Source: a virus
DNA length: 64,000 nucleotides
IMG/VR virus record: IMGVR_UViG_3300017917_002434
Span: 62,001 to 126,000 of that record
Reading direction: 5' to 3' (one strand)
How positions within the stretch are numbered: position 1 is the stretch's first letter; every line of letters begins with the position of its first letter. The notes below the pieces were generated by a model, which searched no databases, was not told the DNA's origin, and saw only the letters and a list, made by a program, of their open reading frames with translations. The translations under genes were made by a program, and so were the position numbers. Below are positions 50,459-59,719 of the stretch, piece by piece.

Positions 50459-51357
50459 ACTGGATCCTTATTATAATAAGTTTGACCTAATGCCACTGTT
50501 TCAGCATATAAGTCTGTGATATATTTGCTTTGTTTAGGATCAAAGGTTGTGAGGTCTAATCCTATACCTGCTCGTATTTCGAAAGCTAAAGAATCTAATG
50601 TTTCTAATATTTTATTTCTGTCACCTTCCATCTCAGCATATTCACTATCGTATATCTGTCTGATACATTCAAAATCTCTTACGTTTATATGATTCCAGTC
50701 AGTACAGTAAGTCATATAACTTCCGGCCCTTGCTCCTAACATAGCATAGATACCATTTTCTACATGATCTCCCACGCAGCTCCATATTTTTAATCTGTGT
50801 AAATTGTGCCAGTAAATTTGAGTAGCTACTGAAGTGCTGTTAACTTTTAATCCATCTTTCAGTAGCATCTTAACGCCTTCACGAAAACCTGCTCTCCATG
50901 CTTGGTATGGAGTGGCATTTATAACTGTCTTGCTGAAAACTGTAGGGTGATTAAGGTACCCTTCTTCCCAACAAAAATCTACCTGTGCTCTAGATTCTAC
51001 AGCAGCTTCGTGTGTACGCATATTGCTTACGAATTCTTTGTTCCAGATTTTTAATCCGCCGTTGCCGTATCTTAAATTATTAATTACATTCTCTCCAGAC
51101 CATCCGTAGACCTGTATTCCTGATGTTTCTTTTATCTCAATTTGAAAAAATTTATCGTCAACAATGTTATCCCCATCTACGGTTACGAACCATTCTGTCT
51201 CGGATATCTCAGCTGCGGCTTTATGAGCGTTATCGCTACCTTTGATTCCGTGTATTCTTTTTGCGTAGGGAACTTTATTACACAGATCCGCATAATTAAA
51301 ATCTGCGTTTGGTTCATCGTAGGAAATAAAAATAATATCTAATTCTGATGTTTTCAT
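50440..51357 (-). CDS. GT-A-like glycosyltransferase paralogue 2
   Basis: 305 residues. N-terminal IIFISYDEPNADFNYADLC, TEWFVTVDGDNIVDD (DxD-type metal site), RYGNGGLKIWNKEF and AWRAGFREGVKML. The pair with the following gene came from duplication. It may glycosylate a virion or host component; inference from fold and neighbours. Confidence 0.55.
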   Translation of the reverse strand: MKTSELDIIFISYDEPNADFNYADLCNKVPYAKRIHGIKGSDNAHKAAAEISETEWFVTVDGDNIVDDKFFQIEIKETSGIQVYGWSGENVINNLRYGNGGLKIWNKEFVSNMRTHEAAVESRAQVDFCWEEGYLNHPTVFSKTVINATPYQAWRAGFREGVKMLLKDGLKVNSTSVATQIYWHNLHRLKIWSCVGDHVENGIYAMLGARAGSYMTYCTDWNHINVRDFECIRQIYDSEYAEMEGDRNKILETLDSLAFEIRAGIGLDLTTFDPKQSKYITDLYAETVALGQTYYNKDPVWKSSS

Positions 51358-51929
51358 GTTATTGTATAAACTATGTTTAATTTTTTTCTATGATAAAAAC
51401 TAATTTGATTAGCGAACAATTTTTTATAATCGCAGCGATCTATATCGTATATCATTTCATCTGAAACAAATTTGTTTAAGTCAAGTTCGAAAGTTTGATA
51501 ATGACAATTAATATCATTTTTTCCAGTCAAATGAATATGAGTTTTATTTTTATAAGAATTTACTTTTAAAGACTCGTCACCTAAAAATTTTATTTTTAAT
51601 ACCGGCTTATTTTCTAAACTAGTCACTTCGAGTTTTATCTCAGCAGTAACATCTTGTGATCTGTGTACATATGGAATTGACAATAATTTATTATATGTGA
51701 GATCAGCAGTCGCTACACGTTGATCGACTAAATCAATCTTACTTCCATTTGTAAAGACTTTAAAATCTGTAAACAATCTAGGTATAGAATCACTGTCATT
51801 AAGTTCATTTAATTTCTTTTGATTTACTTTAAATGACTTTCTAGTATCAACAGAATTTTCTATCTCAGTAGAAGATACTTTTATAATAGTGCCCGAACTT
51901 GTTTCAAATAGAATGTAAAGATTATCCAT
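51354..51929 (-). CDS. Hypothetical beta-rich protein
   Basis: 191 residues between glycosyltransferase-like genes, overlapping both. Beta-strand rich (LYILFETSSGTIIKVSSTEI; LEVTSLENKPVLKIKFLGD; HIHLTGKNDINCHYQTFELD). AT-rich and low-GC compared with the replication block, by eye. It could be a fibre-associated or carbohydrate-binding protein; no family recognised. Confidence 0.5.
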   Translation of the reverse strand: MDNLYILFETSSGTIIKVSSTEIENSVDTRKSFKVNQKKLNELNDSDSIPRLFTDFKVFTNGSKIDLVDQRVATADLTYNKLLSIPYVHRSQDVTAEIKLEVTSLENKPVLKIKFLGDESLKVNSYKNKTHIHLTGKNDINCHYQTFELDLNKFVSDEMIYDIDRCDYKKLFANQISFYHRKKLNIVYTIT

Positions 51930-52776
51930 GAGTTATCTTCATACGTTTTAAAAATTCTGTTTGATAAATTTGTATTAAGGATCCAACGTCTAGATCCTTA
52001 TCCGAATAATGTAAAAGTTCGGTCTGATTAAAAATTCCAATTTTAAAAGTGTTTTCGTTAAAATAATAACCGAGGTCGTCTTTGATAGTTCCCCCATTAA
52101 CACCATCTTGTAAAATAGATTTTAGATGAGTGAATCTAGGAAAGGCTAGGGGATAAGATATTTCATGTTCTATGTCTAAAATTTTTGCGGCAAGAGCAAA
52201 TGATTCATCTGTTCCAACGACTTCAGGAGTTTGTTTAGGTAAAAAGAAATTCTTAAATTCTCTAGGATTTTCTATTATTTTTCTATTTAGATCAAAAAAA
52301 TCTTTAGATTTATCTGTTTTTGAAAAAAAGGTATAAGCAGAATAAAGCATAGGCAGATCGTTGACCTTAAATGCCTTTCTACAATAGTCATTAAGTAGTT
52401 CGTCGCCATTGTACTGAAGTACTCTATTAGCAACATAAAGATAGCTTTCCCTTATAAAATAATCAATCCAATGACTTGTATCTCTAAAGAAAATCATATC
52501 AGTATCTAGGCAAACTGTATATTTCCACGGAGATAATTCATCCATATAAGATCTACCGTCCCAATGTGTTTTCTTATCCCAGAAACCAACTGTGTCAAAA
52601 TAAGGCATTCCTCTGAACCAAGATAGTTTGTCTTTATCATCTGTTATCAAAGCAACACGATCGTACCCATACTTCTGTGTTCTCTTTATAGAAAGTGCTA
52701 ACAACACAGCCATCAGATCGTACCTATGAGCTGTGCTTTTAGATATTATAATAAGGTACCCAAAATCGTTATTCAA
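51922..52776 (-). CDS. GT-A-like glycosyltransferase (GT8-like)
   Basis: 284 residues. ALSIKRTQKYGYDRVALITDD and YTVCLDTDMIFFRDTSHW (DxD site) are typical of nucleotide-sugar GT-A enzymes; TPEVVGTDESFALAA contains a plausible acceptor-site Asp/Glu. Distant from the two paralogues downstream but similar to the next gene in layout. Confidence 0.6.
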   Translation of the reverse strand: MNNDFGYLIIISKSTAHRYDLMAVLLALSIKRTQKYGYDRVALITDDKDKLSWFRGMPYFDTVGFWDKKTHWDGRSYMDELSPWKYTVCLDTDMIFFRDTSHWIDYFIRESYLYVANRVLQYNGDELLNDYCRKAFKVNDLPMLYSAYTFFSKTDKSKDFFDLNRKIIENPREFKNFFLPKQTPEVVGTDESFALAAKILDIEHEISYPLAFPRFTHLKSILQDGVNGGTIKDDLGYYFNENTFKIGIFNQTELLHYSDKDLDVGSLIQIYQTEFLKRMKITHG

Positions 52777-53542
52777 CTACTGCCTCCTGTAGACTAAATT
52801 TATTCATTATATGAACATCTACATCAACAACGATATCATCGATTAAAATATTGTCTTTATCAAATCGTATGTTTTTAAAACTTTCAAGTGCCATCATTGG
52901 ACTTGGTAACAAATTGTCTGTAACAACGAATCCATGTGCTATGTGATTAGCTATGGTAAAAGCAAAGTCATTTCTAAAACTTGTTGGCGGCAAGTTATAT
53001 AGATCAATAAAATAAAACCAATTTTCTTTTACATATTCGACAATTTTAAAAATATGCTCTACAGTGTCAGTTTTTGAAAACATAACAGCCGTGGCCCATC
53101 TCATAGGAATAGTTGTCGGAGATAGTTTTATCGTGTCCTGTGATAATTTGCTACCTATCGGTAACATACTTTCGGTGATAAGAAATTCTTTTTCCGAATA
53201 CCAATAAGAATCTAATCTATCAGTAAGTATAAAAAAATCCGAATCGATTAATAGAGTCCGTTCGTAAGGAGAATAATCAAAGGCCGAGAATCTATTCGTA
53301 TTAATAAAATCAATATGTCGAGCATCTAATAATCTAGTATTTGAACTGTCTGGTCTATCGATAATCAATAGATTATCAATATTTTTTAAATTTGAACTAG
53401 TGTTTGTTACAGATTCTCGATCTGTTATTAACGTCACAGGCACGTTTAAATTTTTCGCAGCGTAGCCAGCTGCGACATTAGACAACTTTACATAATCTAT
53501 GTCTTTAGAATTATGTCCGAATATTACTACACCTTTATCCAT
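52769..53542 (-). CDS. GT-A-like glycosyltransferase
   Basis: 257 residues. NVAAGYAAKNLNVPVTLITD then ERTLLIDSDFFILTD (DxD) and FRNDFAFTIANH fit the GT-A/GT8-like fold. It overlaps its neighbours by 8 bases on each side. With three other GT-like genes and a radical SAM gene it forms a surface or virion glycan cluster (inference). Confidence 0.6.
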   Translation of the reverse strand: MDKGVVIFGHNSKDIDYVKLSNVAAGYAAKNLNVPVTLITDRESVTNTSSNLKNIDNLLIIDRPDSSNTRLLDARHIDFINTNRFSAFDYSPYERTLLIDSDFFILTDRLDSYWYSEKEFLITESMLPIGSKLSQDTIKLSPTTIPMRWATAVMFSKTDTVEHIFKIVEYVKENWFYFIDLYNLPPTSFRNDFAFTIANHIAHGFVVTDNLLPSPMMALESFKNIRFDKDNILIDDIVVDVDVHIMNKFSLQEAVVE

Positions 53543-53858
53543 TTTTTAGATCTTGATATCCAGCATTATATCTTCCTAAAGCCATGAAATATCGATCTAA
53601 GATATCTTTTTGAAATTGAGATAAATTTTCTATTACGACCGGTGTATGATTAATATCTAATAAAATTACGTTCTGCTGTTTGTTTATAGACAGAAGAAAA
53701 TTTACATAAGTTATTAGTTGCTGATCAATCTTAAAAATTCCGCCGTTATAACCAAAAGTGATATCAGCATCAAAACGCTCTCTAAGAAGTTGGCGTTTGA
53801 TTTTTGCTGACAGCAATCTGTCAGATTTTTTAATTATAGATTCAAGAGATTTTTCCAT
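53535..53858 (-). CDS. Hypothetical protein next to tail fibres
   Basis: 107 residues. Helical N-terminus (LESIIKKSDRLLSAKIKRQLL), beta centre (ADITFGYNGGIFKIDQQLITYV) and IENLSQFQKDILDRYFMALGRY. Same size range as fibre assembly proteins, and it follows the fibre gene after a hairpin. A fibre chaperone is possible. Confidence 0.45.
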   Translation of the reverse strand: MEKSLESIIKKSDRLLSAKIKRQLLRERFDADITFGYNGGIFKIDQQLITYVNFLLSINKQQNVILLDINHTPVVIENLSQFQKDILDRYFMALGRYNAGYQDLKNG

Positions 53859-53861
53859 AGT

Positions 53862-53892
53862 TTAGCTCGACAAATTATATATGCCGAGCTAA
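53862..53892. other. 8-bp hairpin between fibre and glycosyltransferase operons
   Basis: TTAGCTCG (53862-53869) pairs with CGAGCTAA (53885-53892), 15-base loop. The minus strand of the loop contains TATAAT, so a -10 box may be embedded, but no good -35 is seen. There is no T-tract in either direction; attenuator, processing site or terminator are all possible. Confidence 0.5.
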
Positions 53893-53897
53893 CCAGG

Positions 53898-55127
53898 TTA
53901 TAGGTTATTTGTGAAGCTAACTAGAAGTTGTGTAGCTGGATCCCATCCTAGAGGAATAGGTGTCTTAGTGTATATGGCATTTACGTTAAATTGAATATCA
54001 GCTGTTACACCGCCAGTGAATGCGTTTGAAACCTGATCTTGTAACAATAGATTAAATTGAATAACATTTGGCTGACCGACTACTCTAAAATGTTCCATCT
54101 TTATATAATTTGATGTATAGGGCGAAGTAGTGGCAAATTTTTCGTAGATCGTTGTGAATCCAACTGTACTAGATGCGAACGCACCTTCCGCTGTAAAATT
54201 ATTTGTATCGCTGGTTCTGTCAGGTAAGAATGTCGTAGAATCGTAACCCATGACTGCCTTAGTAAATCCCGTGTAATACATAGGGAAGTTATTATTGATC
54301 AATGTCTGCCAAGAACCTTCTTTAGCTGCCTGTTGACCTGTGGTCTGAACGTTAGATATGACAATATTAAATCTTATCATACCTCCAGTATTCCAATATT
54401 GGAAAAATCTAAGTTCGTCTGGCCACGAAATAGTAAATGTAGCATCGATACCAGAAGCACCGTCACCCCATGTAGCGGTCTGGCTACGTGTGGCTATTAA
54501 CACATTATCAAAGGTTCTTAAAACTAATTTTTTTGTTAGTGCCTGATCGATGGCGGTATAATATTGATTATACACGTTTCCCTGTATCGTTGTATTTCTC
54601 GTGGGCGACGTAGTGCTGGAATTAATGGCAAAAATATGTTGAAACACAGCATCTAAGTCTAACTTAATACGATCAAACTGACTCTTATGTACGATAGGTT
54701 GAGTTACACTACCATTGCCTGTAGCATATGCGGGCAAACTAGATCCTTGTAAAAAGGTATCTTTTAACGCAAAAGAATTAGTAAGAGCATTAACAACTTC
54801 AAAATACTGCCCCTCTAAGGACGACGATGCCCAAGAACCGGGCAGTCCTGATAGATAAACAATGTCACCGTTTTGGAATCCGTGTGCTGTTTGGGTAGTG
54901 ACCACAGCGGGGTTGGTTTTCGAAATAGTAGAAATTGTTTTAGTGAATGGATAAGGAGCAGAATTTAAAAATGCTGAAGTTAATCCGTAACCGTTGCCTC
55001 TGGCTGAATTTAAAGGTTTCCCAGTATTGTCCACAGCAATAGGACCGATAATACCTAACAGTGTATTATATAAATTGTCCCAGTCACTAAATGATATCGG
55101 TGTTACACCCGGCGTAATTGTCGGCAT
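53898..55127 (-). CDS. Tail fibre/adhesin protein with FCCH-like domain
   Basis: 409 residues. Residues about 75-125 (VVTTQTAHGFQNGDIVYLSGL ... LEGQYFEVVNALTNSFAL) form the E1-FCCH-like domain common in phage tail proteins. The C-terminal half is beta-rich (WPDELRFFQYWNTGGMIRFNI; AFTGGVTADIQFNV) and ends in WDPATQLLVSF. The N-terminus differs from the four fibres upstream. A distal or receptor-binding component is likely. Confidence 0.6.
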   Translation of the reverse strand: MPTITPGVTPISFSDWDNLYNTLLGIIGPIAVDNTGKPLNSARGNGYGLTSAFLNSAPYPFTKTISTISKTNPAVVTTQTAHGFQNGDIVYLSGLPGSWASSSLEGQYFEVVNALTNSFALKDTFLQGSSLPAYATGNGSVTQPIVHKSQFDRIKLDLDAVFQHIFAINSSTTSPTRNTTIQGNVYNQYYTAIDQALTKKLVLRTFDNVLIATRSQTATWGDGASGIDATFTISWPDELRFFQYWNTGGMIRFNIVISNVQTTGQQAAKEGSWQTLINNNFPMYYTGFTKAVMGYDSTTFLPDRTSDTNNFTAEGAFASSTVGFTTIYEKFATTSPYTSNYIKMEHFRVVGQPNVIQFNLLLQDQVSNAFTGGVTADIQFNVNAIYTKTPIPLGWDPATQLLVSFTNNL

Positions 55128-55136
55128 TTTTTTTCC

Positions 55137-56933
55137 TTATAATACTAGAGCTTCTACTATTTTTATTCCTGTGTCATCTGATGATTCTAATGCGATGGCA
55201 AATACTTCAGTGTACTGATGGAAACTAGCATGAACAGCACAGCCATTATTTGATGCTACTAACCTATCTCCCTTCTTAATAGAACCAACTACTTTAACTG
55301 GCACACGGCCCTTTAAAGCTATATATGTTCCGTTTTCTAAATCTTCGTTCATTCTGAACGCTGGTTTCTCTGAAACCACGCCTATGGCTCTATCTCCAAA
55401 TTGTGCTTCTCTAACTTCTGCTGATCCGCCTATGGCTACAACGGTTCCTACTTCATAATCTTTATCTGCTAGATATTTTTCTGCTAAGTCAGCGTAACGT
55501 GAGCTAGTCGATGTACCATTAAAAAATCTAGCATTAATGTCAGCACCAGCTGTTCTTAAAACAACAGTATCTGGATCTTTATCTACTGATGGCAATCTAC
55601 CTTCAACGGCCTGTGTATTTGTTGAAGTACCGTTAAACAATACAGCACTAATAGTTCCAACAGCAGTTCTAATAGGTATTGATGCCGATCCTGGTAAAGC
55701 TAGATCGCTAGGATTATAGATATTCGCACCTACTTGTAATCTCGTAGCTGATATCGCAGACGACGCTTGACCTACTATAGGACCAGCAAATTCACCTTCA
55801 AATCGTCCGTAGAATGTTCTCGTATCAGCATCAAAAGAAATAACATTTGAATTGTCTCTAACACTACCCTTGTGTACTCCTGTGCTGTTACCAAGAACGT
55901 TGCCTTCAACATCACCAAATAAATGATTGGCAAAAATTTTGTTCCACTTCTTTCCAGCATATCCTAGATTATATTTGGATGTAGAACCTGGGAGTATACA
56001 AAATTCAGAATCGGGATCAGCAACATCAAAAATCTGTCTAGAGAAAATCATCATATCATCTTTATCGACGTTAGATCCTCCAGTACTGATTCTAACAAGA
56101 ATTTGACCATTAATCTGATTTTCTATAATAGGCTGTTGACCTACAGATGAATTAACATAAATTTTTAAATCTTTTCTTGTACTAGTTCCAACAGTTAGAC
56201 CTGCTTGAAAGCCGATAGTGTTATTAAATCCGCCCTCGATATCTGAGCGAATATAATTTGACGGAGACACTCCACCTAGTTTAAGAGCATCACTAGCTGT
56301 TCCCCAGAATACCTGTCCGGTACTCACGCCAGTAGAGTTTACGGAATTTAATGTAATACCTTTCTTGACCTGCCTGCCTGTTTCTGAAAAACCAGCGATA
56401 GTATTTGAAGTTGAAAGTGTAAAATCGTCATCATTGCTGAAAATAGCAGTAGTAACACCACCTACCACAGCACGTAATATAACATGGCTGGTATTGTTAG
56501 AGTCTTTTACTACCTGTGTAACGATCTGTGATGTACCGAATCCTGGGGCACTTTGAGGACCAATCAAAACAAAGTTAGATCCGTTCCAGGCCGATAATTG
56601 ATTAGTGTTAGTGTCAAACCAAAGATCGCCTGCGGTCAATCCAGGTGGCGGAGTTGAAGCAATCTCAGCACCGCTGGCTACCTTGAATTTTGTGCCATCG
56701 TAAAATTTTAATTTTTTGTTAACAGAATCAAACCATATCTGTCCTACAATAGGTTTAGAAGGCGGTATTGTATTTGCGAAATTTTCTAGTAAATGGAGGA
56801 AATTTTCGTTTTGTACTTCGCCGTAGCCCGTATAATTTCTACCTACAAACTTAAGATCTGTAGTATTGTCAATGGTGCCATCGGCAACATTCGTTAAAAA
56901 AGTTCCATTATATCTGTCTACGCGGTATGTCAT
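55137..56933 (-). CDS. Tail fibre paralogue 1 (shared N-terminal domain)
   Basis: 598 residues. The N-terminal 130 residues (YRVDRYNGTFLTNVADGTID, GYGEVQNENFLHLLENFA, PIVGQIWFDSVNKKLKFYDG) are shared with the genes at 57926, 60082 and 61717. The shaft has YNLGYAGKKWNKIFANHLFG and VEGNVLGNSTGV units. The C-terminal 110 residues (YADLAEKYLADKDYEVGTVV, GDRAIGVVSEKPAFRMNED) form a domain found at the end of many phage tail proteins, sometimes with autocleavage activity. A late promoter precedes it. Confidence 0.72.
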   Translation of the reverse strand: MTYRVDRYNGTFLTNVADGTIDNTTDLKFVGRNYTGYGEVQNENFLHLLENFANTIPPSKPIVGQIWFDSVNKKLKFYDGTKFKVASGAEIASTPPPGLTAGDLWFDTNTNQLSAWNGSNFVLIGPQSAPGFGTSQIVTQVVKDSNNTSHVILRAVVGGVTTAIFSNDDDFTLSTSNTIAGFSETGRQVKKGITLNSVNSTGVSTGQVFWGTASDALKLGGVSPSNYIRSDIEGGFNNTIGFQAGLTVGTSTRKDLKIYVNSSVGQQPIIENQINGQILVRISTGGSNVDKDDMMIFSRQIFDVADPDSEFCILPGSTSKYNLGYAGKKWNKIFANHLFGDVEGNVLGNSTGVHKGSVRDNSNVISFDADTRTFYGRFEGEFAGPIVGQASSAISATRLQVGANIYNPSDLALPGSASIPIRTAVGTISAVLFNGTSTNTQAVEGRLPSVDKDPDTVVLRTAGADINARFFNGTSTSSRYADLAEKYLADKDYEVGTVVAIGGSAEVREAQFGDRAIGVVSEKPAFRMNEDLENGTYIALKGRVPVKVVGSIKKGDRLVASNNGCAVHASFHQYTEVFAIALESSDDTGIKIVEALVL

Positions 56934-56954
56934 AGTTATTCGTCCAATTCACTG

Positions 56955-56964
56955 TATTTATCGC
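56955..56964 (-). promoter_or_regulatory. T4-type late promoter, minus strand
   Basis: On the minus strand the sequence reads GCGATAAATACAGT, the same GCGATAAATA extension seen at 12366 and 19917. It lies 22 bases upstream of the fibre start at 56933. Confidence 0.7.
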
Positions 56965-56971
56965 AGTTTCT

Positions 56972-57442
56972 TTATTCGAAATTCTGCTTTTTTGCTATGA
57001 TTTCTTTCTCTTCGGCCTCTGAAACAAAGGTAAAAGCACCCGCATTAGACGAATAAGACTGTATCTGATCTTTATGATTTTGCTTGGCAGCATCTAGAAA
57101 CTCTTTCATAGCTGCGAATTCTGGCGTTTTTGCCATATCGCTCTTTTCTAACATATCAATTATTATGTTGATCTGCTTATGTATAGGATACTCAGTAAGT
57201 ATAGTAACGTTAGTATTATACTTTACATAAGATTCTGTGATCACTGGTTTATCTGCCCTAGATCTTACCTCACCTGTGGTGTAGTCTCCGTACCAATAAT
57301 CACCAGCATCTTCGTCAAGCTCTACCGTCTTAGTAACGAAGCTATCAAAATTTAACGCTGAGCGATCTGTATCGGGAGTTATTTCACCTATAAGAACACC
57401 AGTGCTTTTTATAAAAAGTAATTCTCTTGCTATTTTGGCCAT
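56972..57442 (-). CDS. Hypothetical protein, possible tail fibre assembly factor
   Basis: 156 residues from ATG 57442 (TAATG overlap with the oxygenase gene); an upstream start at 57460 is less likely. N-terminal beta part (RELLFIKSTGVLIGEITPDTD; DYWYGDYTTGEVRSR), then helix with INIIIDMLEKSDMAKTPEF. Position between fibre genes fits a fibre-specific assembly protein. No family is certain. Confidence 0.5.
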   Translation of the reverse strand: MAKIARELLFIKSTGVLIGEITPDTDRSALNFDSFVTKTVELDEDAGDYWYGDYTTGEVRSRADKPVITESYVKYNTNVTILTEYPIHKQINIIIDMLEKSDMAKTPEFAAMKEFLDAAKQNHKDQIQSYSSNAGAFTFVSEAEEKEIIAKKQNFE

Positions 57443-57939
57443 TATCCTATCCTTCCCCAAGCTAATACTAAACTGTATTTAGATTTTTCATTGGGTCCTA
57501 TTTCTGTAACTTCATGTTCTAAATGTAAAGGCATGTCTATCAGAGAACCCGGCTCCTCTTCTACTAGATGATCAACACCATGGTCATCATAATACTTAAA
57601 ATGTGGTTTATCACTGCGAAGAAAAATTAATTTAAACTTCCAATAACCGCCTATGCTGTCTTTATGTCTAAGCAGATAATCGCCCGGATCATATCTGTTG
57701 ATAGTCATACTAGTAATAAATCTCGAATCATCTGGAATCGTTCTAGTAATAGCAGACTTAAGATTATCATCCATGTTAAAATGAAATAAACTTTTTAATT
57801 TGCTGCTACCATAGGAAGTCTTAAAATTGTGTGTATCAGTTGAGGTGCGGTTAGAGAACTTATCGCTATGCTTTTCTGCTAGTTCGATAATTTCATCTAC
57901 GTTACTAACATAGTTTTTCACTAGTTTAACCTGAGACAT
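57442..57939 (-). CDS. 2-oxoglutarate/Fe(II) oxygenase-like protein
   Basis: 165 residues. LLRHKDSIGGYWKFKLIFL gives the HxD metal motif; the distal His lies in LHLEHEVTEIGPNEKSKYSLVLAWG, followed by Lys/Arg candidates for the 2-oxoglutarate carboxylate. Prolyl-hydroxylase-like double-stranded beta helix. It overlaps the fibre gene upstream by 14 bases. Hydroxylation of a fibre or receptor is inference. Confidence 0.72.
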   Translation of the reverse strand: MSQVKLVKNYVSNVDEIIELAEKHSDKFSNRTSTDTHNFKTSYGSSKLKSLFHFNMDDNLKSAITRTIPDDSRFITSMTINRYDPGDYLLRHKDSIGGYWKFKLIFLRSDKPHFKYYDDHGVDHLVEEEPGSLIDMPLHLEHEVTEIGPNEKSKYSLVLAWGRIG

Positions 57940-59707
57940 ATTCCCAACTCGATTGTATTGTGTTAACTCGATAAATCAATAGATTGTTTCTCGACGGATT
58001 TGATACAGTTGTGGTAACCGAAACGTTACTAACAAATGAAACGCTGATCCAACTTCCTCTAGACACAGATGTCGATGTTGAAACGTTTTGTATAGTACTA
58101 GCAATATGTGCCAACGTTCCTACACGGAAGTTTAAGGGTGGTGCTAGTTGATTTAATAGACCTGCTACAGATCCCGGACCGGAACCAGTTGTTGACAAAC
58201 CATTAGTGTCTAAACTGAAGTACAGTGTTCTATTAGCTATCTGATCGTCAACATATTTTTTCGTGGCGGCATGTTTCTCATTGATCGGATCATCTACTAG
58301 TGTCAGATAACCGGTCATTATTCCACCAGCTTTAGCTACTCTAGTATCATCAACTACTTCTATATTAGCCGAACCGTCAAATGCTACACCGTTAATAAAT
58401 TTAGGCGATTGTAGTTTTGATGCTGTTTCTGCATTACCAACTAAAGAACCTGTAAATATTTTTGTTCCGGCATTGAACGCAAGTGTGTTATCACTAGCGA
58501 TAATATCACCTTTAACATCACCAACAACTTTATCTATTAGGATTAATAAATCTGTAGTTAAGTTTGTAAATGATCCAGATGCTCCTGTAAATGCTTTAGC
58601 TGAAGAATCAAAACATAGCGAACCATCTGCTGCTCTAACATCACCTTTTTGTGTACCTATATGTGTGCCATAAAATTCTTTTAGGCTACCGTCGAACATA
58701 ACTTGATCGTCTTCGGCTAATAAATCACCTTGAAGAGATCCTACTACGTTTCCAAATACATCTTTGGCGTGTATTTCCTTCCACTTTTTAACATTTGATC
58801 CTAGATTATAAATTTCAGTAGTATTAGGATCCATTCCTGCTTCTGAAAATATCGCGACATCGTTGTTAATAACTCCGTTCTTAATACGAATTTTCAGCGG
58901 ACCATTGAGCTGACTGGATATTACAACCTTGTTAAAATCTTCAACAAATATTTTTAAATCATTATCGTCGCCTACTGTAAACCCTGTATCGCCGAATGTA
59001 GATCCATTCATGCCTCTCATTACAAAATCAGCAGTAGTAAATCCAGAAAATTTATCCGAATTACTAGCTGTACCCCAATATCTATACTGGGTAGACGTTA
59101 CTCCACTGGCAGGTGTATCAACTAAAGTAAATCCTTTTCTGATCGTGGTAAAACCATCAATAGTATTGATAACGCCTATATCAAACTGATCATTACTGAT
59201 AACTGCGATAACTTTATCGTTATCAAAAACTTTAATTATAGGATATTCTACGTTGCTGTTATCCCTGATAGTTCCAGAACTTAGTTTTGTTTCGCCAAAA
59301 CCTACAGCTATTTCCGGTCCGATAATTTTATAATCCACACCATCCCAGATGTTTAATTGATCTAGTGCATCATTATACCACAGATTTCCTTTATCTTTAA
59401 CTGATAAACCCGTAGGAGCAGTCGCAGATACATCTGCCACTGCTACTGTTTTCCATGCCTGTGTATCATCATAGAACTTTAATTTATTGTTTAGTTCATC
59501 GTACCATATCTGGCCGATGATAGGTCTTCTAGGTGCTGCGAAACCTCTAAAGTTTTCTAACAAATGTAATACATTTTCATTTGTGACTTCGCCATACCCG
59601 GCATAGTTTTTGCCGATTAATTTCAAGTCACAGCTAGAACTATCAACCGTCTGATCGGGTACTTCTACAAAAAACGACCCGTTATATCTATCAATCTGGT
59701 ATGGCAT
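57926..59707 (-). CDS. Tail fibre paralogue 2 (shared N-terminal domain)
   Basis: 593 residues. Shared N-terminus (YQIDRYNGSFFVEVPDQTVD, YAGYGEVTNENVLHLLENF, PIIGQIWYDELNNKLKFYDD). Shaft with EIYNLGSNVKKWKEIHAKDVFG and GSLQGDLLAEDDQ repeats, then LTLVDDPINEKHAATKKYVDDQ, a phrase also present in paralogue 3. The C-terminus (SVSFVSNVSVTTTVSNPSRN) differs from paralogue 1, as expected for receptor-specific tips. Confidence 0.7.
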   Translation of the reverse strand: MPYQIDRYNGSFFVEVPDQTVDSSSCDLKLIGKNYAGYGEVTNENVLHLLENFRGFAAPRRPIIGQIWYDELNNKLKFYDDTQAWKTVAVADVSATAPTGLSVKDKGNLWYNDALDQLNIWDGVDYKIIGPEIAVGFGETKLSSGTIRDNSNVEYPIIKVFDNDKVIAVISNDQFDIGVINTIDGFTTIRKGFTLVDTPASGVTSTQYRYWGTASNSDKFSGFTTADFVMRGMNGSTFGDTGFTVGDDNDLKIFVEDFNKVVISSQLNGPLKIRIKNGVINNDVAIFSEAGMDPNTTEIYNLGSNVKKWKEIHAKDVFGNVVGSLQGDLLAEDDQVMFDGSLKEFYGTHIGTQKGDVRAADGSLCFDSSAKAFTGASGSFTNLTTDLLILIDKVVGDVKGDIIASDNTLAFNAGTKIFTGSLVGNAETASKLQSPKFINGVAFDGSANIEVVDDTRVAKAGGIMTGYLTLVDDPINEKHAATKKYVDDQIANRTLYFSLDTNGLSTTGSGPGSVAGLLNQLAPPLNFRVGTLAHIASTIQNVSTSTSVSRGSWISVSFVSNVSVTTTVSNPSRNNLLIYRVNTIQSSWEYVSG

Positions 59708-59719
59708 TACTTGCTCCTA

